A stretch of 64,000 nt of DNA. Origin: Colwellia sp. (GTDB lineage Bacteria > Pseudomonadota > Gammaproteobacteria > Enterobacterales > Alteromonadaceae). The stretch is taken from assembly GCA_013215655.1 (NCBI GenBank), contig JABSOX010000014.1, positions 62,001-126,000 of the forward strand, given 5' to 3'. The notes under the pieces are model-generated. The model saw nothing but the letters and a program-made list of their open reading frames with translations. It did not search any database and was not told where the DNA came from. Shown piece by piece: positions 1-8,631 of the stretch. The translations under genes were made by a program, and so were the position numbers. Every line of letters starts with the position of its first letter. Within the stretch, counting starts at the first letter, position 1.

Positions 1-2258
1 TGTTTAAATTCTTTTAAAACCTTAATCGCCCGTTGTGTATCACCTTTTTCATAAAAAGCGCGAGCAAGGAAGCTCGCTTGTAATCGTGTGGTGATCATCT
101 CGTCAGCCATATTAGTCACCGCATCATAATCGCCACGCTCAAGATGAATACGCATGATTGAATAACTACTATAACCAAATGTTGTTGCCATTTGATATTG
201 CTCATTAATATCTTTTGCCTTGTTCAATTGCTGTAACGCTAAGTCAAAATAGCCTAATTCTGTATTTGCCCAACCCAAAAACACCAGCGCATTAGCGGTC
301 ATGTCCATCCCCGGCTGAGCATCAATAAAACGCTCTAATTGGCTAACCGCTGCAAGCAATTTTTGTTCATTTTTACCATGACGTCCTAATGCTCTTTGAT
401 CTAACCCTTGGTCTAAATTAGCAAAAGCTAAATAAAAATCACTGTTCACTATCAATGGCTTTGCATTCAAGGTAACGGCAATAGTTTTTGCTTCAATAAA
501 GTAATGACTTGCCGCGATGCCGTCATGTAATTGCATTTGATAAAAACCAGCATAAATAAGTGCCATCGCCAGTTCATAAGGTTGTTGTAACTGACGATAT
601 AAACTTAACGCCTGTTTTAATGCTTGTTCACGAACATCCAGCACAAAAGTATAATTTTGAGCAATAGCAAATTGGCTAGCAGCAATCATACTTTTATCGC
701 CCAATTGCTGATAAAAATTTAATGCTTTGAGTAAATACTGTTGGTTTTGCTGTAAATCATTATCCGGATTTACTTCTAAACCGACATTGGTTGGATTACC
801 TAAATAAAAAAGTTTGTCTGCTTCAATATTCAAATCATTTTTTAAACCAAAAAGCCGGTCAGCTTTTGTTAACCATTGTTGATGCGCAGACCAATCCATA
901 TTTTGCCAAGAAATTTTAGCTTTTAGTCGATAACTTAGCGCCATTTGTTTGCTATCAACGGCAAGTTCCGCTTTCTTCACCGCATGATCAATTTGAACAT
1001 TGAGATCATTATCACCACGACGAAAAGCTAATTCTGCACGCCAGTATTGAATAAAGGCATCTAAGCTAGGATCTACAGCAATTGTTTCCACAGGGATTTG
1101 TGTAAATAATTTTTCCGCGCCCTGCCAATCACCTAAGGCATAATAACTTCGCGCAAGATAAGCTCGAGTCCATTGGCTTTTTTCATTTATCGTTAATGAA
1201 GCTTGAAAGTATTTTTTTGCTTGCAAAGCTCCCTCTTTTTGTAACGCTTGCATACCCTCAGCCAATGCCAGTGCCGCAATAGGATTTTCATCCGACAGCG
1301 TTTCTTTGATTTGCTCAGGCAATAATAAATGCAGCAATTGTTGCCTAATAGAGCGAGCTACACTCGGCAAAGAAGGATAACTCATACTGCCCTGCTGCGT
1401 TTTGCCATTAACATAAATTAATTGAAAATCGAGTACTTGCTGTTGTTTATGAATGCGAACACTTGCAAATAACGCTACTTGAATTTGATGCTCTTTGAGT
1501 AGACTGCGTATATGCACAGGTAATGTCGGCCACGACAACTGTGCTTCAAGTAAAAATGCATTAGCAATTGCTGGTGGAATTACTTTGAGTTGATTATTTC
1601 TTTGCATATCAACCGCTAACATATCGGCAAGGCCAAGTTCCAACCACGCCATAGCCGGATCATCTGTAGCATTAATGAAAGGTAAAACTAATAAAGATTG
1701 TGCGCCATTATTTGTTGAGTTTGATAGCTCTTTATTTTTCGGTATATTTTCAGTTGAACTAAAAAAATAGCCAACAGCCACGATTACAAGTAAACACATC
1801 AAACTAATAAATGTTTTAAAGTTAAAATTAGATGTTTGAGCAGACAAAGCTTCTGCAACAACGGTGTCATTAACTTTAGCATTACCATTTACAGTTTCTG
1901 TACTACGTTCGTCAGCATTTTGATTTTTATCGACATCTATCAACTGACAGACCCATTGATAACCACGTTGTGGATAGGTTTTAACAAAAGAAGAATTTTT
2001 AGCAGTATCACCCAATGCAGTACGCAGCTCTCGTATACTTTGCGTTAATGAGTTTTCTCGATAATCGCCGTGTTGCCACAATTCACTTAATAACTCCTCT
2101 TTACTCACCACCCGCTCTCGATGCGTAATTAAATAAGTAAGTAAATTGGCTACTTTATGACGCAGCTGTATTTCATGTTGCGACTCTGTATTGCGATCAA
2201 CAATAAGGCTGCCACTGCTGACTTCAAAATGAAATTGGGAAAATTGGTAGTTAAGCAT
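1..2258 (-). CDS. CadC-type winged-helix membrane regulator with TPR-like sensor region (partial)
   Basis: The reading frame is open from an ATG at 2258 to the left window edge, so the C-terminus is missing. Residues about 1-105 form a PhoB/OmpR-like winged helix, ending in the family motif TYPQRGYQW. A hydrophobic segment near residues 147-168 (ISLMCLLVIVAVGYFF) should cross the inner membrane, which places the remaining 600 or so residues in the periplasm. That part is alpha-helical and repeat-like (many A/L/Y-rich helices about 34-40 residues apart), consistent with TPR units. CadC/ToxR relatives bind DNA directly while anchored in the membrane, without phosphorylation. The gene diverges from the redox operon beginning at 2481, its likely target. 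The ligand is unknown. Confidence 0.85.
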   Translation of the reverse strand, partial: MLNYQFSQFHFEVSSGSLIVDRNTESQHEIQLRHKVANLLTYLITHRERVVSKEELLSELWQHGDYRENSLTQSIRELRTALGDTAKNSSFVKTYPQRGYQWVCQLIDVDKNQNADERSTETVNGNAKVNDTVVAEALSAQTSNFNFKTFISLMCLLVIVAVGYFFSSTENIPKNKELSNSTNNGAQSLLVLPFINATDDPAMAWLELGLADMLAVDMQRNNQLKVIPPAIANAFLLEAQLSWPTLPVHIRSLLKEHQIQVALFASVRIHKQQQVLDFQLIYVNGKTQQGSMSYPSLPSVARSIRQQLLHLLLPEQIKETLSDENPIAALALAEGMQALQKEGALQAKKYFQASLTINEKSQWTRAYLARSYYALGDWQGAEKLFTQIPVETIAVDPSLDAFIQYWRAELAFRRGDNDLNVQIDHAVKKAELAVDSKQMALSYRLKAKISWQNMDWSAHQQWLTKADRLFGLKNDLNIEADKLFYLGNPTNVGLEVNPDNDLQQNQQYLLKALNFYQQLGDKSMIAASQFAIAQNYTFVLDVREQALKQALSLYRQLQQPYELAMALIYAGFYQMQLHDGIAASHYFIEAKTIAVTLNAKPLIVNSDFYLAFANLDQGLDQRALGRHGKNEQKLLAAVSQLERFIDAQPGMDMTANALVFLGWANTELGYFDLALQQLNKAKDINEQYQMATTFGYSSYSIMRIHLERGDYDAVTNMADEMITTRLQASFLARAFYEKGDTQRAIKVLKEFK

Positions 2259-2381
2259 GTTTACCACTTGTTAACTTGCTACGAAAAGAAGTTATATTCT
2301 ACGTGAACAACGCTATAAATAACAATCTGTTCATAGACAACTACAAAACATAACTATTTGTTTTAACTATACAAATAAAAA

Positions 2382-2420
2382 TATCATAAAGATTTCATGT
2401 CGATTTCATCTTGTTTTGAT
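2382..2420. promoter_or_regulatory. 11-bp phased direct repeats, putative operator
   Basis: GATTTCAT occurs twice exactly 11 bp apart (2391-2398 and 2402-2409). It is flanked in the same phase by TATCAT ending at 2387 and TTTTGAT ending at 2420. Winged-helix proteins of the PhoB/OmpR fold bind tandem half-sites at 10-11 bp spacing. The array lies between the divergent regulator and the redox operon, just upstream of a TATAAC (2442-2447) that could be the operon's -10 box. The protein binding here is inferred, not shown. Confidence 0.45.
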
Positions 2421-2480
2421 AACTCCCCTGCACATATTCAGTATAACTAGTGCCATCTAACCATTAGCGAGATTTTAAAG

Positions 2481-3161
2481 ATGGAGCATATTATTCAAAC
2501 GGCATTGCAGAGCGAGCAACAATCCTTGTTTGTTATTGCCATCGTATTTGCCACAGGATTATTAACCAGTTTAACGCCTTGTATATATCCAATGTTGCCG
2601 ATCACTGTTTCAATTATAGGTAGTCAAACGAAAACAAAATTACAGAGTTTCTTTTTTTCACTAATTTACGTTTTTGGCTTGGCTCTGGTATATGCAGCCT
2701 TGGGTGTTTTAGCCGCAAGTACAGGGCAGTTATTTGGAACGATTGCGAGTCATCCAGCAACATTGATTTTTGTTGCGCTTTTTTGTTTTTTTATGGCTTT
2801 GTGGATTTTGGGCTGGTTAAAACTACCTAATATCGTGCTTAATCATCAAATAAAAACGCGCTCAATACCACTCAATATTTTTTTTACTGGCTGCCTATCT
2901 GGACTAATCATGGCGCCCTGCACATCCCCAGTACTTGGCATGCTGTTAATGTATGTCGCTGCTTCAGGAGATCAATATTGGGCAGCATTATTAATGTTTG
3001 TTTTTGCTTTTGGCATGAGCGCATTGCTGATATTAGCAGGCAGCATGAGTGGCTTATTAACTTCACTACCACGCTCTGGCACTTGGCTTAATATCAGCAA
3101 ATGGTTGATGGCGGCGATGATGACAGGCATAGCAATTTATTTACTTTTACAAGCACTCTAG
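2481..3161 (+). CDS. DsbD/CcdA-type transmembrane electron carrier
   Basis: A 226-residue, almost entirely hydrophobic protein with about six membrane segments. It has the two signature cysteine motifs of the DsbD membrane domain: TPCIYP near residue 35 and APCTSPVLG near residue 155. In DsbD/CcdA these two cysteines carry electrons from cytoplasmic thioredoxin to periplasmic acceptors. The periplasmic alpha and gamma domains of full DsbD are absent, so this is the membrane core only. The next two genes encode periplasmic thioredoxin-like proteins that could be its partners. The start is the first ATG, and the ribosome binding site is weak. Confidence 0.85.
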   Translation: MEHIIQTALQSEQQSLFVIAIVFATGLLTSLTPCIYPMLPITVSIIGSQTKTKLQSFFFSLIYVFGLALVYAALGVLAASTGQLFGTIASHPATLIFVALFCFFMALWILGWLKLPNIVLNHQIKTRSIPLNIFFTGCLSGLIMAPCTSPVLGMLLMYVAASGDQYWAALLMFVFAFGMSALLILAGSMSGLLTSLPRSGTWLNISKWLMAAMMTGIAIYLLLQAL

Positions 3162-3169
3162 GAGAAATT

Positions 3170-3736
3170 ATGAAGTTTTTATCAAAATCTTACTTAACAA
3201 TAGCAGCAATATCATTAAGCTTAATGACACTTAACCTTAACGCTAAAACATTAAAAGCAGGAGATCTCGCCCCAGACTTTACTGCAACAACCATTGCCGG
3301 CGAGCTCGTTAACTTAAGCGAACTAAAAGGTAAAAAACCCGTTTATCTGAAGTTTTGGGCAACATGGTGTAGTTACTGTAAAGCGGAGTTTCCTCACCTA
3401 CAGAGTATTTATGATCAATATGGTGATGACATCGAAGTTATTGCAATCAATGTTGGCATAAATGACTCAATTGCCAATATAGCAAAACTCTATGACGAAA
3501 ATGGCTATCAGTTGCCCACTGTTTTTGATCAAGAAGGTAAATTAACCAACCGTTTCGGTGTTATAGGAACTCCTCACCATATCTTAATCGGCCGCGACGG
3601 CAAAATTGCTTATCGCACTTTTTTGGCAACCGACCAATTAGATCAACAAATAGAAGCTTGGTCACATCAACAACAACTTGCCAATAGCAAAGTAGCAACG
3701 ATCACTAGCAACTTAGAGACGAGAGCAACAAAATGA
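3170..3736 (+). CDS. TlpA/ResA-like periplasmic thioredoxin
   Basis: I place the start at ATG 3170, preceded by AGGAG, rather than at the upstream in-frame ATG 3101 that overlaps the previous gene. This gives 188 residues beginning with a clear signal peptide (MKFLSKSYLTIAAISLSLM, cleaved near NA-KT). The thioredoxin-like fold shows the motif WATWCSYCKAEFP with active cysteines C67 and C70, and a cis-proline loop in GVIGTPHH. Proteins of this type reduce disulfides or cytochrome-c cysteines in the periplasm. It lies 8 bp after the DsbD-like gene, its probable electron source. Confidence 0.88.
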   Translation: MKFLSKSYLTIAAISLSLMTLNLNAKTLKAGDLAPDFTATTIAGELVNLSELKGKKPVYLKFWATWCSYCKAEFPHLQSIYDQYGDDIEVIAINVGINDSIANIAKLYDENGYQLPTVFDQEGKLTNRFGVIGTPHHILIGRDGKIAYRTFLATDQLDQQIEAWSHQQQLANSKVATITSNLETRATK

Positions 3737-4707
3737 GCATCATATTAAATCTATTTACCTTCATTGGTTTTTTCACTTTGTCACTTTCAATACAAGCGGC
3801 AACCTTGGCTGAAGAAAGACTTCATTTCCCCGAGACGATAGAAAAGCACGTAATGCTCGATAAATCGAAAATCACCCATTTAGTTTTTATCGATTTATGG
3901 AGAAGTTATGGAGGGCAAGGTGATGAAGGCTTAGTTGCCAAGTTGCCACAAAACTTTTTAAATGACAGCCAACAAATTTGGCTGCAACCCGAAATTAACG
4001 TTACTCAAGCACAGCTGTCTGAGTTCCAAAAGTACTTTCCTAAAGTAACACCATTAATCTTAGATCGTGGCTCAAGAATATCGCAGCAATTTAATGTTTG
4101 GCAGTCTCCTTATCATGTATTGTTTAAAAATAACAAACAGTTATTTTCAGGTGAAAAAAAAGCACTGATCCGCTTTATCACTGATAAATACCCACAAGAT
4201 AAAGTGGCAATTAATGAACTAAATAAGTTGTTAGATACTCCGTCTGCAATTGTCGATAAGAAAGTGGTCAAACAGCCTAAAAATGCCAAATTGAAAAAGC
4301 CGATACCTGGTGATGACGCTCCTCATTTTTCAACACAGTCGATGAAGGGCGAGCTTATCACTCTATCACAAACACTCAAAAATCTAACCCTAGACAAACC
4401 GCTTAGCATAATATTCATGGACTCACTCTGCCCGATGCCACATTACCCTGGCTGCCAGAAAAAATTCGTACAACTTAATGAGTTGGTTAAAAACAATAAA
4501 GATCGACTGTGGCTTGGAGTCATCAGCTCTTTTTATGTAAATGAAGACGCAGCAAGACAATTTGCTAAGAGCTTTGATCTTAAAATTCCGCTGATTTTTG
4601 ACCAAGGAAATAGCATTTTTAAAGCTTATGATATTTATGCAACCCCTTATCAAGTTGATGTAAATAGCGATGGAACTATTGTGGTTCGAACTGACCAGCT
4701 GCATTAG
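3733..4707 (+). CDS. Tandem TlpA-like protein, one degenerate and one CX7C domain
   Basis: 324 residues with an N-terminal signal peptide (about 1-22), overlapping the preceding stop by 4 bp. Two thioredoxin-like halves are visible. Residues about 25-150 contain FIDLWRSYGGQG where the CXXC site should be, so this half has no redox cysteines. Residues about 195-320 contain SLCPMPHYPGCQ, a CX7C pair at C233 and C241 rather than the usual CXXC. Both halves keep a cis-proline-like SPYH/TPYQ loop. The gap may hold a metal or a substrate rather than act as a dithiol oxidoreductase, which is inference. The exact substrate is unknown. Confidence 0.72.
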   Translation: MSIILNLFTFIGFFTLSLSIQAATLAEERLHFPETIEKHVMLDKSKITHLVFIDLWRSYGGQGDEGLVAKLPQNFLNDSQQIWLQPEINVTQAQLSEFQKYFPKVTPLILDRGSRISQQFNVWQSPYHVLFKNNKQLFSGEKKALIRFITDKYPQDKVAINELNKLLDTPSAIVDKKVVKQPKNAKLKKPIPGDDAPHFSTQSMKGELITLSQTLKNLTLDKPLSIIFMDSLCPMPHYPGCQKKFVQLNELVKNNKDRLWLGVISSFYVNEDAARQFAKSFDLKIPLIFDQGNSIFKAYDIYATPYQVDVNSDGTIVVRTDQLH

Positions 4708-4716
4708 GAATATAAC

Positions 4717-5241
4717 GTGGACACTAAAAAAGATAAGGTCACTAGGTTTTTACATTGGGGGTTTGCGTATTTTGTATTAACCATGCTTGTACTTGGCTTT
4801 ACAATGACCAATACCGAATTTTCACCTAATTTATACTATTTGCATAAATCATTAGGCGTAATTTTTAGCGTGCTTATAGGGTTCAGACTATATTGGCGAA
4901 TAACTCAGCCTTGGCAATCATCTACAGCTCATAAAAAAAATAGTTTAGTTCATTATACACACACGATATTGGTTATTTTATTATGTATGATGCCAATAAC
5001 GGGATTATTAAATAGTGGTTTCAGTGTGCACCTTTTTGATTTTGTCATCGTTCCAGAGAACATTAATGCCGCAGGAAACAACGAACCATTCAACGCGACT
5101 ATTTACGAAACCGCTAAGCTTGTCCATAAACTATTAGCGTATTTTTTTACAATGCTAATTTTCTTGCATATTATTTCCGCGCTAAAGCACCACTTTATCG
5201 AAAAAGACAATACTTTAAGAAAAATGTTTTTAGGCAAATAA
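4717..5241 (+). CDS. Cytochrome b561 family protein
   Basis: 174 residues with four hydrophobic segments and conserved histidines suitable for haem b ligation: FLHWGF near residue 13, LHKSLG near 43, the VHKLL region and LHIISALKHH near 150. Initiation is at GTG 4717, supported by AGGAA at 4706-4710, which overlaps the upstream stop codon. Members of this family are diheme membrane proteins that pass electrons between the quinone pool and a periplasmic partner. Its place between the thioredoxins and the molybdenum enzyme suggests it connects that enzyme to the respiratory chain. Confidence 0.85.
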   Translation: MDTKKDKVTRFLHWGFAYFVLTMLVLGFTMTNTEFSPNLYYLHKSLGVIFSVLIGFRLYWRITQPWQSSTAHKKNSLVHYTHTILVILLCMMPITGLLNSGFSVHLFDFVIVPENINAAGNNEPFNATIYETAKLVHKLLAYFFTMLIFLHIISALKHHFIEKDNTLRKMFLGK

Positions 5242-5252
5242 CAGGCCGGTGA

Positions 5253-5295
5253 GTTGCAAAGTATGAGTCTCATTGTTGACGTAATACTTTGCAAC
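5253..5295 (+). terminator. 12-bp perfect inverted repeat, possible internal terminator or processing hairpin
   Basis: GTTGCAAAGTAT (5253-5264) pairs perfectly with ATACTTTGCAAC (5284-5295) across a 19-base loop. A T-run follows only about 10 bases later (5305-5312), so it is not a textbook terminator. It sits between cytochrome b561 and the molybdenum hydroxylase and may set their relative expression. Confidence 0.4.
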
Positions 5296-5414
5296 ATTTA
5301 ACTGTTGTTTTTTTCGACGAATTTATTATTTAACACGATAAAGCGCCAAGCTAATTTCTACCATTCACTCTAGACTAGGTTCTGTTGATCCAATAAAAGC
5401 AAAAGAGTGTGATT

Positions 5415-7598
5415 ATGGAAATTTCTCGACGTCGATTTTTAAGCCTTTCAGTATCCGCTGGTGCTATGTTGATGACTATTAACATGCCCACACTTGCCAA
5501 AACAACCAAACAAAATACTGACCTCTCTGGCCAAAATTGGTCTGTTTATCTACATATAAATCCTGATAACTCCATTGTAATCGCATCACCCGTACAAGAT
5601 ATGGGACAACATATGAAAACCACTGGCGCGATGATGATTGCCGAAGAGTTGGATGCAGATTGGTCATTAGTTTCATGCATTGCCGCCAAAACTTATCTTG
5701 AGAAATCGACTGACGGTGTAAAATACAAATATGCAGATATGAATACCGGTGGCAGTCACGCCGTGCGCCGCAACTGGGACTTTCTCCGACAAGCAGGAGC
5801 AACCGCAAGACAAATGCTGATATCAGCTGCGGCACTTCATTGGCAATGCTCACAATCACAATTAACCACAGCACAAAGCCATGTTTATCGAAAAAGTACC
5901 AAGCAAAAAATAAGTTATGGTGAATTAGCCGCTAAAGCGAGTACTCTGCCTTTCCCTGATGGCGAGCTTAAATTAAAAGATAAAGCTGACTATAAAATAT
6001 TTGGTCAAGATATCACCACCGTAGATATCGATGAGATCATCACTGGTGCACCACTATTTGGTTTAGATATGGAAATGCCTGATATGGTATATGCGGTGAT
6101 TGAGCGTTGTCCGTATTTCCACGGTGAAATAAAATCTTTTGATGACAAAAAAACACTCGCGGTAACAGGAGTCATAAAAACCGTAAAAATCGATAAAGTC
6201 ATTGAGAGTGACGGCATAAAAGAGATAGCTGAGGGAATTGCCGTTATCGCTAAAAATTACTGGGCAGCCGTTCAAGGTCGAAAAGCGTTAGAAATTAACT
6301 GGCAACAAGGTCCTTGGGCGAATGAAAGCTCGCAATCACTAATGAACGACTTTGAAAAATTCTGTTTAGGTGATGATGAAGGTGAAAATCGAATAAACGA
6401 GGGGGATATCACTCAAGCTTTCAAAGATTCAAAACAAGTATTAGATCAATGTTATCAAGTACCTTTACTCGCTCATGCTTGTATAGAACCGTTTAATGCC
6501 ATTGTTCATCTACAAGATAAAAAAGCAAAAATAATCACCGGACATCAGTTTCCAACACGTGTGGCAAACGCTGTAGCTCAATACGCAAATATTGATCCCT
6601 TAAATGTCGAAGTCATTGCTACTCGTATGGGTGGCGGCTTTGGTCGTCGTTACAATAACGATTTTGTTATTGAGGCGACTTTATTAGCAAAAGAAATTGA
6701 TAAACCGGTAAAGCTTGTTTGGACACGTGAAGATGAAATGAGTCAAGACTATTTTGGCCAATCAACCTTTACACGACTTCGTGCTGGGCTAGATAAACAA
6801 GGAAAATTAATTGCTTGGCATCACCGCCAAGGTCAAATAGACGGAGGTTTACGTGAGCAGTGTTTCCCTTATCAATTAATTGAAAACTTCAAAGTTGATA
6901 GTTATTACCAAAAAGCAGGTACACCGACAGGTGCATGGCGAGGTCCCGGCCATTTACAGTTTGCATTCGCTGTTGAAAGTATGTTGGACGAGGTGGCACA
7001 TGCTAATAATCAAGATCCTCTTACCCATCGTTTAGAGTTATTGGGTGATGCTAAAGAATATTCCTACCGAGGTTATGGCGCTAAAGTCATCGACAGTGGT
7101 CGTATGGCAGAATGTTATCGACAAGCAGCAAAATTAGCGAATTGGAGTAATAAACGCCCTAAAGGTGTTGGCCTTGGTTTGGCTGGTCACTTTACTTTTG
7201 GCACTTATGCTGCTTTTGTTGTTGAAGTAGATAGCCGTGCCGAAGGTCCGATGCAAATAACCGGAATTTGGGGGGCAATAGATTGTGGCTTACCGTTAAA
7301 CCCCAATCATATTCGTAATCAAATGGAAGGTGGCTTTATTGATGGTTTAAATGTCGCGTTATTTAATGATGCTGAAATTAGTGGTGGTCGTGTTGTAAAT
7401 GATAACTTTGATCAACAACCTTGGATCAGAATGTTTGATACACCGGCTACTTTTGAGGTGACTATTATCAAAAACGATCATCCTCCCACTGGTGTTGGTG
7501 AACCACCTACAGCACCAGCTCCCGCAGCTTTAGCTAACGCAATTTATGCTGCAACCGGAAAGAGAATTCGTAAATTACCTATTTCTATGGAGAGTTAA
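5415..7598 (+). CDS. Tat-exported molybdenum hydroxylase large subunit (IorB-like)
   Basis: About 727 residues, similar in layout to isoquinoline 1-oxidoreductase beta subunit and related aldehyde dehydrogenases of the xanthine oxidase family. I prefer ATG 5415 (AGAG at 5404-5407, 7 bp away) over the GTG at 5409. The N-terminus carries a twin-arginine signal with SRRRFL at residues 4-9. The molybdopterin-binding signature GGGFGRR is near residue 407 and the catalytic glutamate motif GVGEPP near 693. The enzyme would hydroxylate an aldehyde or N-heterocycle in the periplasm using molybdopterin cytosine dinucleotide. No XdhC-type maturation factor is visible in the window. The substrate cannot be told from sequence. 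Confidence 0.88.
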   Translation: MEISRRRFLSLSVSAGAMLMTINMPTLAKTTKQNTDLSGQNWSVYLHINPDNSIVIASPVQDMGQHMKTTGAMMIAEELDADWSLVSCIAAKTYLEKSTDGVKYKYADMNTGGSHAVRRNWDFLRQAGATARQMLISAAALHWQCSQSQLTTAQSHVYRKSTKQKISYGELAAKASTLPFPDGELKLKDKADYKIFGQDITTVDIDEIITGAPLFGLDMEMPDMVYAVIERCPYFHGEIKSFDDKKTLAVTGVIKTVKIDKVIESDGIKEIAEGIAVIAKNYWAAVQGRKALEINWQQGPWANESSQSLMNDFEKFCLGDDEGENRINEGDITQAFKDSKQVLDQCYQVPLLAHACIEPFNAIVHLQDKKAKIITGHQFPTRVANAVAQYANIDPLNVEVIATRMGGGFGRRYNNDFVIEATLLAKEIDKPVKLVWTREDEMSQDYFGQSTFTRLRAGLDKQGKLIAWHHRQGQIDGGLREQCFPYQLIENFKVDSYYQKAGTPTGAWRGPGHLQFAFAVESMLDEVAHANNQDPLTHRLELLGDAKEYSYRGYGAKVIDSGRMAECYRQAAKLANWSNKRPKGVGLGLAGHFTFGTYAAFVVEVDSRAEGPMQITGIWGAIDCGLPLNPNHIRNQMEGGFIDGLNVALFNDAEISGGRVVNDNFDQQPWIRMFDTPATFEVTIIKNDHPPTGVGEPPTAPAPAALANAIYAATGKRIRKLPISMES

Positions 7599-7601
7599 AT
7601 T

Positions 7602-8066
7602 ATGCCAATTTCATTTACCGTTAATGGTGTTGCTCACCAAGTAAACGAGCAATTAGATATGCCTTTGTTATGGTATTTACGTGACAGCATCAACCTTAAG
7701 GGCACTAAATTTGGTTGTGGAATTGGTCAATGTGGCGCTTGTACCATACATCTAAATGGTCATGCTGTACGCTCATGTTCTATCACCTTAAGCTCTCTTG
7801 ATGGTCAGCAAATAAAAACCATTGAAGGTTTATCAGACCGCGTTGAAAAAGCAGTACAACAAGCTTGGAAAGAAATTGATGTACCACAATGTGGCTACTG
7901 TCAAAGTGGACAAATTATGGCGGCATCGGCGTTACTAAAACAAAATCCCAAACCCACTGACGAAGATATTAATAACGTTATGACTAATATCTGTCGCTGT
8001 GGCACTTATGTGCGTATTCGCAAGGCTATCCATCAAGCATCAGCTTTGGCCTATGATGTTAGTTGA
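7602..8066 (+). CDS. [2Fe-2S] subunit of the molybdenum hydroxylase (IorA-like)
   Basis: 154 residues with the two-cluster layout of xanthine oxidase family small subunits. A plant-ferredoxin type cluster has CGIGQCGAC near residues 39-47 and a further cysteine in VRSCS. The second helical cluster has CGYCQSG near 98 and CRCGTY near 131. It starts 3 bp after the large-subunit stop with a GGAGAG ribosome site, so the two subunits are co-translated. It has no export signal and would have to be carried across the membrane with its Tat-signal-bearing partner. Confidence 0.92.
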   Translation: MPISFTVNGVAHQVNEQLDMPLLWYLRDSINLKGTKFGCGIGQCGACTIHLNGHAVRSCSITLSSLDGQQIKTIEGLSDRVEKAVQQAWKEIDVPQCGYCQSGQIMAASALLKQNPKPTDEDINNVMTNICRCGTYVRIRKAIHQASALAYDVS

Positions 8067-8126
8067 TTAAGAAAGCAGTTATGAATAATAATAAGTCTAA
8101 TGATGATTTTTCTTACGAGTAAATTC

Positions 8127-8285
8127 TTAGGACAATAGTGCCTGTCGGTATCTTGCCGGAGTCATACCTGTCAGTGTTTTGAAATTTCGCGACATATGAC
8201 TCTGATTAGAAAATCCAACTTGCACACTAACGCCTGCCAGAGGGGCTGTTCCGGCGAGTAAAACCTTGATTTTGTCGATACGAAT
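8127..8285 (-). pseudogene. AraC-family regulator remnant (C-terminal helix-turn-helix only)
   Basis: About 52 in-frame codons read as the end of an AraC/XylS DNA-binding domain: a RIDKIKVLLAG helix, then VQVGFSNQSHMSRNFK and the family signature TGMTPARYRQ, closing with a stop at 8127-8129. A stop in frame at 8286-8288 cuts it off from any N-terminal domain, and none of the bases just upstream read as the rest of an AraC protein. It is therefore a decayed fragment, possibly of a former regulator of the neighbouring molybdenum hydroxylase operon. Confidence 0.8.
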
Positions 8286-8377
8286 TCAGATAATAAAGCT
8301 GGCAGGTGATTCACCAAAACTAAGTGACTATTGCCAATAACAACAAATAAAGGTAAATGCTCTAAGTCAACTTTTCA

Positions 8378-8482
8378 TCAATGATGATGCTTTTCGCGAA
8401 AATATTCACTCCAAGTATGTATAGCAAAATATATTATCATTGCTAATAAGCCTACGCCGATAATCAAAGAAACAATGGCCAT
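8378..8482 (-). CDS. 34-residue putative single-span membrane peptide
   Basis: ATG at 8482 is preceded by GAGG at 5 bp spacing, a good ribosome site. The product begins MAIVSLIIGVGLLAMIIYFA, one hydrophobic span, followed by a charged tail IHTWSEYFREKHHH rich in histidine. The layout resembles small membrane proteins that attach to larger complexes, but I recognise no family. The gene lies between the AraC remnant and the ADP-ribosylglycohydrolase. It is supported only by the ribosome site, the span and the clean tail. Confidence 0.5.
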   Translation of the reverse strand: MAIVSLIIGVGLLAMIIYFAIHTWSEYFREKHHH

Positions 8483-8631
8483 AATAACCTCTGCATGGTG
8501 CGTTAAATCTATGCTATTTTTGGAACAGCAAGTTAGGAAATTCTGATAGCCCTGATAGTTATATCAACTAGTATAGTAACAATTGGATTCTCTTGTTATT
8601 TTTAAGCCGTATTAACTAGCTTTTATTTAAG

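Noticed and set aside
3101..3169. Longer N-terminus for the TlpA-like gene
   Set aside because: It overlaps the previous gene, hides the signal peptide and ignores the AGGAG site before ATG 3170.
8290..8370. N-terminal part of the AraC pseudogene in another frame
   Set aside because: The open stretch there (VDLEHLPLFVVIGNSHLVLV) does not resemble AraC helices and has no start codon, so I did not extend the pseudogene.
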